Below are positions 5,410 to 10,938 of a stretch of 10,938 bases of DNA, piece after piece. How positions within the stretch are numbered: the first letter of the stretch is position 1; each line of letters opens with the position of its first letter. The stretch covers positions 1 to 10,938 of the forward strand of contig JAIXRT010000006.1 in NCBI GenBank assembly GCA_027485075.1, read 5' to 3'. The translations under genes and the position numbers were made by a program. The DNA is from Cytophagaceae bacterium (GTDB lineage: Bacteria; Bacteroidota; Bacteroidia; Cytophagales; Spirosomataceae). The notes below the pieces were generated by a model, which did not search any database, was not told where the DNA came from, and was given only the letters and a program-made list of their open reading frames with translations.

Positions 5410-6482
5410 AAATACTCGATTGGTACATTTTGAAAAAATTCTTGAAGACGTATGTCTTCGCGGTTTTTCTTATTGTATTGATCGTCATGGTCATCGATTA
5501 TACCGAAAAAATCGACGATTTCATTCGAAAAGAAGCACCGTTTCGGGCCATCATCTTTGATTACTATTTGAACTTTATCCCCTACTGGGCGAATTACATC
5601 AGTCCGCTCATGGTCTTTATTGCGACCGTTTTTTTCACGGCGGGGATGGCCTCAAAAACCGAAATTATCGCAATTTTGAGCTCCGGAATTAGCTTTCCGC
5701 GTTTAATGCGCCCCTACATTATCGGATCTTCCATCATTGCCATAGGCACCTTCGTAATGATCGGTTGGATCGTCCCCAATGCCAATAAAATCCGCGTTCC
5801 CTTCGAACACGAGTACATTAACGGTACGTATTATTTTGACAAACGCGATGTGCACATCAAAATCGCCCCCGATGTGTATGCCTACATTGAGAGTTACGAC
5901 AATAATTCAAATACGGGATATCGGTTTAGTTTGGAGCGCATTGCCGACAATGAGATCAAGCAAAAATTAATGTCGGACCGGATCACCTGGGATTCCGTCG
6001 CCAAAAAATGGACTATTCACGACTACCGCATTCGTACCCTTTCGGGAAGCGGGAACGCGCTCGTTTATGGTACCAAAATCGACACCACTCTGAATTTATT
6101 ACCCAAAGATTTTCAGAATAAGCACTTATTACACGAGACTTTCACATTACCGGAGTTGAACCGACATATCGATTTGGTTCGGTCGCGGGGTGCGGATGGG
6201 ATTGAGGTGTTTTTAATCGAGAAATATTTACGTTTCGCGAATCCGTTTTCAGTGATCATCTTAACAATTATCGGGTTCTTGGTTTCTGCGCGCAAGGCGC
6301 GTGGTGGCGTAGGATTCCAGATTGCACTGGGGTTCTCTTTGGCATTCGTTTACATCCTGTTTTTCATGATGAGTAAGGGGATTGCGGAAGGGGGCGGAAT
6401 GCCGCCGATGCTTGCCGTATGGCTCCCGAATATTGTGTTTTCCGCGGTAGGAGTAGGTTTGTATTATACGATTCCGAGGTAA
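5406..6482 (+). CDS. LptF/LptG family permease
   Basis: A 358-residue inner-membrane protein of the YjgP/YjgQ family. LptF and LptG form the membrane half of the LptB2FG ABC transporter that extracts lipopolysaccharide from the inner membrane and feeds it to the LptC-A bridge. The sequence has the family plan: the N-terminal signature MKILDWYILKKFLKTYVFA, three helices (about 15-31, 48-80, 97-122), a large periplasmic beta-rich domain (about 125-270), then three C-terminal helices (about 275-295, 300-322, 330-355). The helix 2 region contains SPLMVFIATVFFTAGMASKTEIIAI, typical of the family. Length is normal. F and G cannot be told apart by eye, and the partner permease is not in this window. 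The start overlaps the DUF983 stop by four bases, and the stop directly abuts the EamA start. Confidence 0.93.
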   Translation: MKILDWYILKKFLKTYVFAVFLIVLIVMVIDYTEKIDDFIRKEAPFRAIIFDYYLNFIPYWANYISPLMVFIATVFFTAGMASKTEIIAILSSGISFPRLMRPYIIGSSIIAIGTFVMIGWIVPNANKIRVPFEHEYINGTYYFDKRDVHIKIAPDVYAYIESYDNNSNTGYRFSLERIADNEIKQKLMSDRITWDSVAKKWTIHDYRIRTLSGSGNALVYGTKIDTTLNLLPKDFQNKHLLHETFTLPELNRHIDLVRSRGADGIEVFLIEKYLRFANPFSVIILTIIGFLVSARKARGGVGFQIALGFSLAFVYILFFMMSKGIAEGGGMPPMLAVWLPNIVFSAVGVGLYYTIPR

Positions 6483-7355
6483 ATGAAACAGGCGCCCCGA
6501 CTTCTCGACTATTTCAAAATTCACTTTATCGTTATCCTGTACGCGTTTACCGCGATATTGGGCAATGCGACGCATGCAAATGCGCTGACGATCGTATTTT
6601 TTCGTTGTATGATTGCGGCAGCGGGCTTAGCAGGCATTTTATATTTCTCCAAAACCTCGTTTCGCGTGACGCGCGATGTCTGGGGGGTCTGGCTGCTAAA
6701 TGGTGTGTTTATTGCCCTACACTGGCTTTTATTTTTCGGCGCTGCCAAAGTATCTACCGTGGCGATGTGCCTCGCAGGCCTATCGACGCAGACATTTTGG
6801 ACTTCCATCATGGAGCCCATTGCCAAAAAACAAAAGATCGCTTGGATCGAAGTATTTTTAGGTCTGGTTGTCGTGGTGGCCTTAGGGATCATTTTTTCTG
6901 TTCAACCCGGTCAATGGCTCGGATTGGTCATGGGCATTGGTTCTGGTTTTTTCGGGGCGTTGTTTTCGGTGATTAATGGGAATTACACGCACTCACATGA
7001 CCCCAAATTAATTACGGTGTACGAGATGGTTGCGGCGGGTGCTATGACTGGATTGGTTTGGATGTATGGATTAAGTTCGGGGGCTGTAGGTTTTGTGCCA
7101 ATGGGCCTAGATTGGCTCTGGATAGGGATTTTAGCGGTCGTTTGTACGGTGTATGCGTATACGGAAACCATTCATTTGTATAAGGTTTTCAGTGTTTTCT
7201 CAATCAATTTAGTGATCACGTTGGAGCCAGTTTACGGCATCTTGCTCGCCGTCTTCATTTTTGGCCAAAAAGAAATCATGCAACCCGGCTTCTATTGGGG
7301 CACAGGTTTATTGGTTTTAACGGTCATGGCCCACCCTTTTCTCAAGAAAAAATAA
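6483..7355 (+). CDS. EamA (DMT-superfamily) transporter
   Basis: A 290-residue integral membrane protein with about ten helices in two EamA repeats (about 12-143 and 150-286). Family features include the early charged NALTIVFFRCMIAA helix start, the end-of-repeat segments EVFLGLVVVVALGIIF and GFYWGTGLLVLTVMA, and the LEPVYGILLAVFIFGQKE motif in the second repeat. EamA proteins export or import small metabolites such as amino acids or nucleotide sugars; the substrate cannot be read from sequence. The ATG follows the permease stop with no spacer (TAA then ATG), so it is probably the third gene of the DUF983-LptFG operon and translated by termination-reinitiation. A substrate linked to envelope building is possible but not shown. 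Confidence 0.92.
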   Translation: MKQAPRLLDYFKIHFIVILYAFTAILGNATHANALTIVFFRCMIAAAGLAGILYFSKTSFRVTRDVWGVWLLNGVFIALHWLLFFGAAKVSTVAMCLAGLSTQTFWTSIMEPIAKKQKIAWIEVFLGLVVVVALGIIFSVQPGQWLGLVMGIGSGFFGALFSVINGNYTHSHDPKLITVYEMVAAGAMTGLVWMYGLSSGAVGFVPMGLDWLWIGILAVVCTVYAYTETIHLYKVFSVFSINLVITLEPVYGILLAVFIFGQKEIMQPGFYWGTGLLVLTVMAHPFLKKK

Positions 7356-7401
7356 TCAGTTTCCTGGTCAATAACCCATAGGAAAAATCCCCCCTACCCC
7401 T

Positions 7402-7409
7402 TAGCTTTG
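7402..7409 (+). promoter_or_regulatory. -7 promoter box within palindrome
   Basis: TAGCTTTG is a full match to TAnnTTTG and lies 44 bases before the ATG at 7454. It forms the left end of a 12-bp inverted repeat (7402-7413 with 7425-7436), whose right arm carries the same box on the opposite strand. No clear -33 element. It would drive the isomerase-oxidoreductase-ThuA unit. Confidence 0.5.
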
Positions 7410-7436
7410 CCAAACCTTGGAGGATTGGCAAAGCTA
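7402..7436. repeat. 12-bp inverted repeat, terminator or operator
   Basis: tagctttgccaa (7402-7413) and ttggcaaagcta (7425-7436) are exact reverse complements with an 11-base loop. It lies 46 bases after the EamA stop and 17 bases before the next start codon. It could be a 3'-end hairpin for the upstream operon, an operator over the promoter, or a copy of an intergenic palindromic repeat. No T-run follows. Confidence 0.75.
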
Positions 7437-7453
7437 GCTGAGGGACTAAACCT

Positions 7454-8284
7454 ATGAAACACCCAGTCGCATTGAACCTGCTCGTTTATGGGCCGGAAAT
7501 GAATCAACATGTATTATCGGAATTAGCGTTCATCGCGCAGACCGGGTACCAAGGCGTTGAAATTCCCATTTTTGATACCGATGTAAATAAATGGCCTGTT
7601 TGGAAGGAAGAAGCTGACCGACTAGGCCTATCAATATTCGCGTGCGGAATCGCAGGACCTGAGCAAAATCTAATTTCTCAGGATCCGAAAGTACGCGCAG
7701 CGGGCTTAGCCTATATCAAAGAAGCGACAGACGTCGCAGCCCTGCTCGGATCACCTTATTTATCTGGCCCCATTCATTCCGCCTTAGGTGTTTTTACTGG
7801 ACAAGCTGCTACGGAGCAAGAAATTAACTGGGCTGTGGAAGGAATGCGCGAAGCTGCCAACTATGCTGCGAATAAAAACATCACCATTTGCCTGGAATAT
7901 TTAAACCGATTTGAGAGTTATTTGGTGTCCTGCGCGGAGGAACTTTACAGCCTCGTAAAGCGCATCGACCACCCGAATGTCCGTATCATGTTTGATACAT
8001 TTCATGCCAATATCGAGGAAAAAAATACCTCGGAAGCCATGAAACAAATCGCCGACCTAACACCGCATGTACAAATTTCCGAAAGCACACGTGGTATATT
8101 AGGTGAAGGGCAGGTAAACATTCCCGAATTTTTGAATACCTTAAGCGACCTAAATTATGCAGGCTGGATCGTGGTGGAGTCTTTTGGAACGAAACTGCCG
8201 GCCGCACATATTTGGCGAAAAATGTTTAATAATGAACGTGAGTTGATTGAGAAATCATACCAATATTTAAAAGAAATAAATTAG
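7454..8284 (+). CDS. Hyi/sugar-epimerase-like TIM-barrel isomerase
   Basis: A 276-residue protein of the xylose-isomerase-like (AP endonuclease 2) TIM-barrel family, which includes ketose 3-epimerases and hydroxypyruvate isomerases. Likely metal ligands by family pattern are Glu148 (ICLEYLNRFE), Asp181 (MFDTFHANIEE), Gln207 (HVQISES) and Glu242 (VVESF), with His184 in the active site. Gln at the third ligand position is the Hyi-type arrangement; D-tagatose 3-epimerases have His there. The RGILGEGQVNIPEFL segment also fits the superfamily. A weak Shine-Dalgarno GAGGG (7440-7444) stands nine bases before the ATG. It heads a probable operon with a Gfo/Idh oxidoreductase and a ThuA-dehydrogenase fusion, suggesting isomerisation of a keto-sugar intermediate. 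The TAG stop is part of the palindrome at 8283-8302. Family is firm; exact reaction is unknown. Confidence 0.9.
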   Translation: MKHPVALNLLVYGPEMNQHVLSELAFIAQTGYQGVEIPIFDTDVNKWPVWKEEADRLGLSIFACGIAGPEQNLISQDPKVRAAGLAYIKEATDVAALLGSPYLSGPIHSALGVFTGQAATEQEINWAVEGMREAANYAANKNITICLEYLNRFESYLVSCAEELYSLVKRIDHPNVRIMFDTFHANIEEKNTSEAMKQIADLTPHVQISESTRGILGEGQVNIPEFLNTLSDLNYAGWIVVESFGTKLPAAHIWRKMFNNERELIEKSYQYLKEIN

Positions 8285-8302
8285 ACGCGAGGTATCGCGT
8301 CT
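8283..8302. repeat. Small palindrome, REP-like
   Basis: agacgcga and tcgcgtct form a perfect 8-bp stem with a GGTA loop, and the right side continues as tctac. Palindromes ending in GTCTCTAC are widespread intergenic repeats in Bacteroidota and cyanobacteria, and this resembles one with a worn left end. The stem overlaps the stop codon of the isomerase gene (8282-8284) and fills the gap before the oxidoreductase. Confidence 0.75.
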
Positions 8303-8315
8303 CTACATTTAACCT

Positions 8316-9428
8316 ATGAAAAAATACAACGTAGCCATCGTCGGCCTGGGATTTGGAGCAGAATTCATCCCTATTTATCTGAAACATCCGTTGGCAAATA
8401 TGTATGCCATCTGTCAGCGTAATGAGGAAAAACTTAACTCGATCGGTGACGCCTATGGCATCGAAACGCGCTACACGGATTTTGAAAAATTGATCCAAGA
8501 TCCGAATGTCGACGTGGTCCACATCAACTCCCCGATTCACCTACACGCCGAGCAAACACTCAAAGCATTAAACGCTGGAAAACATGTAGCCTGCACCGTT
8601 CCGATGGCCACCTCGGTCGAAGAGTGCAAAGCGATCGTCGAAGCCAGCAAACGCATGGGTAAAAAATACATGATGATGGAGACCGTGGTCTACGCCCGTG
8701 AATTTTTATACATCAAAGAACTATACGAAAAAGGAGAGTTGGGGAAAGTTCAATTCTTGAAGGCCTCGCACCAACAAGACATGGACGGTTGGCCAGATTA
8801 CTGGCCAGGTCTTCCTCCGATGCACTACGCAACGCATTGTGTGGGCCCAGTTGCTGGTTTGTTAAAACTAGAAGCGGAATACGTTTCTTGCTTCGGTTCG
8901 GGAACGATCCGTGAGGAATTAATCCAACACTATAATTCACCATTCGCCGTTGAATCCGCGCACATTAAATTCCGCGATTCTGACCTAAGCGCCATGGTTT
9001 ACCGCTCGCTTTTCGATGTAGCGCGCCAATACCGCGAAAGTTTCGAGGTATACGGATCCAAAAAATCAGTTGAATGGCCTTTAATCGAAGGGGAAGAATT
9101 AGTCGTTCACACCGCCAAAAAACCAGAGCCCGAAATCCCAAGCAAAGTACCTACGCCCGATTTCGCGCACTACTTACCCGAAGAAATCCAACGATTCACC
9201 ACAAAAGGTGTTTACGACGAAGATGAAAATACGCACCTTTCCTTCACGCAAGGTGGTGGCCACGGTGGTTCACACCCACATCTTGTCAACGAGTTTTTAC
9301 AAGCCCTAGCCGCTGATCGCGATCCGTTCCCGAACGCTCCGCAGTCGGCCAACTGGACATCTGTGGGTATTTTAGCTCACGAATCTGCCCTACAAGGCGG
9401 AAAAATTATTGAAATCCCTAAATTCTAA
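8316..9428 (+). CDS. Gfo/Idh/MocA family oxidoreductase, EKP motif altered
   Basis: A 370-residue NAD(P)-dependent sugar oxidoreductase. The N-terminal Rossmann fold (about 1-125) starts VAIVGLGFGAEF (G10-L-G-F-G14), followed by DVVHINSPIHLHAEQTLKALNAGKHV. The usual E-K-P motif at the end of this domain reads T94-V95-P96 in VACTVPMATS, so the typical lysine is absent. The C-terminal alpha/beta domain (about 126-370) holds the probable catalytic region MHYATHCVGP with His170 and His174, plus a glycine/histidine-rich stretch GGGHGGSHPH late in the protein. Family members oxidise or reduce sugar carbons, often at C3. It is preceded by a palindrome, has AACCTATGAAA at its start as does the isomerase gene, and is followed after three bases by the ThuA fusion. 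Substrate unknown. Confidence 0.93.
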   Translation: MKKYNVAIVGLGFGAEFIPIYLKHPLANMYAICQRNEEKLNSIGDAYGIETRYTDFEKLIQDPNVDVVHINSPIHLHAEQTLKALNAGKHVACTVPMATSVEECKAIVEASKRMGKKYMMMETVVYAREFLYIKELYEKGELGKVQFLKASHQQDMDGWPDYWPGLPPMHYATHCVGPVAGLLKLEAEYVSCFGSGTIREELIQHYNSPFAVESAHIKFRDSDLSAMVYRSLFDVARQYRESFEVYGSKKSVEWPLIEGEELVVHTAKKPEPEIPSKVPTPDFAHYLPEEIQRFTTKGVYDEDENTHLSFTQGGGHGGSHPHLVNEFLQALAADRDPFPNAPQSANWTSVGILAHESALQGGKIIEIPKF

Positions 9429-9431
9429 GCC

Positions 9432-10938
9432 ATGCGCTATTTGCTAATTGCCTGTCTGTTTTTGTCCCAATTCACGCTGCAAGCCCAAACCGGACGCCGC
9501 CTCGAACTCCTATTTTTAGGCGACAAAGGTCACCACAAACCTTTCGATCGCTACCCGGCATTGCAGTCGGCAGTAGGCATAAAAGGAATGAACATCACCT
9601 ACACGGAGTCCATCAAAGACTTGAATTCGGCGTATTTAAACAAATTTGACGCCTTGGTGATTTATGCAAACCATGATTCAATCGCTGCACCACAAGAAAA
9701 AGCTTTGCTTGCCTATGTAGCCAGCGGACACGGACTTGTCGCGATCCATTGTGCATCATTCAACTTCCGGAATTCGAAGGAATTTGTGAAGATGGTGGGC
9801 GGACAGTTTTGGCGCCACGGCATGGATTCGATTCGCGTGAAAAATGTGGCGAATACGCAGGTGAATATCAAAACAGTCGACGAAACGTATTTGCATAGTC
9901 AATTGCAGGCCGACAATGTTATTTGGCAAAACCGAATTTTAGGACCTGAGCAGGCTAAAGACAAGCCGGGGGCATCCACTGAACCATACACGTGGACGCG
10001 TACGTACGGAAAAGGGAACGTCTTTTACACGGCATACGGCCACGATGAGCGGACATGGGACAATGCAGATTTCCAAGACTTAGTTACGCAAGGAATTTTA
10101 CATGCGGTAGGCGCTGAAAAACGGGCAATTTTGGCCGCATTGAAACTTCCTGAATTGAAATATCGTGAAGCGCGTTTGCCAAATTACGAGAAACGCGAAG
10201 GCCCTCAAATGCAACAATTACCTTTGACACCCGAGGAATCTGTGAAGTTTATTCAGGTACCTGTTGACTTTAATTTGCAAGTTTTCGCGTCAGAACCGAA
10301 CGTGATGCACCCCATCGCGATGGCGTGGGATGCGAAAGGTCGGCTATACGTTTTGATCACCAAAGACTACCCGAGCGAGCGTAAAGAGTCTGGCGGAAGT
10401 GATTATATCCTCCTTTGCGAAGACACAAATAAGGATGGGAAAGCTGACAAATTTACCAAATGGGCAGATGGTTTGAGCATCCCAACGGGCATGGTATTCG
10501 CCAATGGTGGTTTGATCATTTCGCAGGCGCCGCACATGATTTTCCTAAAAGATACGGATGGCGACGATAAAGCGGATGAGAAGAAAATCTTGTTTACGGG
10601 TTTTGGCACGGGAGATACACATGCAGGCCCGTCGAATTTACATTACGGTTTCGATAACTGGATCTGGGGTTGCGTAGGCTATTCGGGGTACAAAGGAAAA
10701 GTAGGCGCTGACTCGCTTCAATTTGCGCAAGCTTTCTTCCGTTTCAAGCCCGATGGTTCTAAAATGGAGCACATGACTACGACGTCAAACAATACGTGGG
10801 GATTTGATTTTAATGAGGCGGGGGATGTATTTGGGTCGACGGCCAATAATGCGCATGGGTGGTACATGGCGATTCCGCATCGGAATATTTGGCATGCCCC
10901 GATGTCCTTGAATGGTTCCAAAAATACGGACACACACA
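9432..10938 (+). CDS. Secreted ThuA domain fused to sugar-dehydrogenase-like propeller, 5' part
   Basis: The frame is open from the ATG at 9432 to the window end (502 residues seen), so the 3' part is missing. Residues 1-18 are a signal peptide (MRYLLIACLFLSQFTLQA). A ThuA-like glutamine-amidotransferase-type domain follows (about 22-235): LELLFLGDKGHHKPFDRYPAL, GLVAIHCASFNF, GGQFWRHG, YTWTRTYGKGNVFYTAYGHDERTW. From about 276 (VPVDFNLQVFASEPNVMHPIAMAWDAKGRLYVL) it matches the start of the membrane-bound dehydrogenase propeller found in PVC-type haem-binding proteins, with two acidic Ca-loop-like motifs at D331-D339 and D374-D382. In full-length relatives, HEAT repeats and a cytochrome c domain often follow; neither can be checked here. 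It probably oxidises a sugar or glycoside in the periplasm and hands electrons to a cytochrome. It starts three bases after the oxidoreductase stop. Confidence 0.88.
   Translation, partial: MRYLLIACLFLSQFTLQAQTGRRLELLFLGDKGHHKPFDRYPALQSAVGIKGMNITYTESIKDLNSAYLNKFDALVIYANHDSIAAPQEKALLAYVASGHGLVAIHCASFNFRNSKEFVKMVGGQFWRHGMDSIRVKNVANTQVNIKTVDETYLHSQLQADNVIWQNRILGPEQAKDKPGASTEPYTWTRTYGKGNVFYTAYGHDERTWDNADFQDLVTQGILHAVGAEKRAILAALKLPELKYREARLPNYEKREGPQMQQLPLTPEESVKFIQVPVDFNLQVFASEPNVMHPIAMAWDAKGRLYVLITKDYPSERKESGGSDYILLCEDTNKDGKADKFTKWADGLSIPTGMVFANGGLIISQAPHMIFLKDTDGDDKADEKKILFTGFGTGDTHAGPSNLHYGFDNWIWGCVGYSGYKGKVGADSLQFAQAFFRFKPDGSKMEHMTTTSNNTWGFDFNEAGDVFGSTANNAHGWYMAIPHRNIWHAPMSLNGSKNTDTH

Noticed and set aside
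8054..8076. Loss of a metal-binding histidine in the TIM-barrel isomerase (Gln207)
   Set aside because: Gln at this ligand position is the normal arrangement in Hyi-type members of the superfamily, so it points to a subfamily and not to a defect.
10344..10933. Minus-strand frames of 60-75 codons at the right end
   Set aside because: They lie opposite a long, clearly coding plus-strand frame (ThuA-propeller) and show no family features.

Overview
The window looks like chromosomal DNA from a member of the Bacteroidota, probably the Cytophagales. This rests on promoter -7 boxes of the TAnnTTTG type, weak or absent Shine-Dalgarno sequences, secreted proteins whose signal peptides end in Q-A-Q, and gene families typical of the phylum (DUF983, LptF/LptG permease, TlpA-like lipid or redox proteins, ThuA fused to a sugar-dehydrogenase-like propeller). 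The genus cannot be fixed by eye.

Layout. 1-1133 is the 3' part of an RNase R gene. 1134-1610 is a repeat-rich spacer holding a short orphan HicB-like gene on the minus strand. 1611-2990 encodes a secreted TlpA-like thioredoxin-fold protein. 2983-3115 is a dense array of 7-bp units between two convergent genes. 3090-4919 (minus strand) is a tight three-gene unit: four-helix membrane protein, GmhB/HisB-type phosphatase, and YdhF-like aldo/keto reductase. A divergent promoter region at about 4920-5031 separates it from a plus-strand unit with touching or overlapping genes: DUF983 protein, LptF/LptG permease, EamA transporter (5032-7355). After a palindromic promoter region (7356-7453) comes a second plus-strand unit: Hyi/epimerase-type TIM barrel, Gfo/Idh/MocA oxidoreductase, and a ThuA-propeller fusion that runs off the end of the window. 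These three protein types recur together in pathways that oxidise sugars and rework keto-sugars, so this unit is most likely for carbohydrate catabolism; the substrate is not visible.

The most unusual feature is a family of heptanucleotide arrays (1146-1179, 1236-1284, 1540-1588, 2983-3115). The units are degenerate (types GACTRRN, GACGYTA and NNACTGA) but keep the 7-bp phase strictly. In the two 49-bp arrays every unit carries a stop codon at the same place, drawn from TAG, TGA and TAA. Because 7 is not a multiple of 3, the stops rotate through all three frames. The hicB-like gene, the TlpA-like gene and the aldo/keto reductase all take their stop codons from these arrays, and a fourth gene takes its stop from a different palindromic repeat at 8283-8302. 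Several enzymes also lack or change a family hallmark residue; these are listed as findings.
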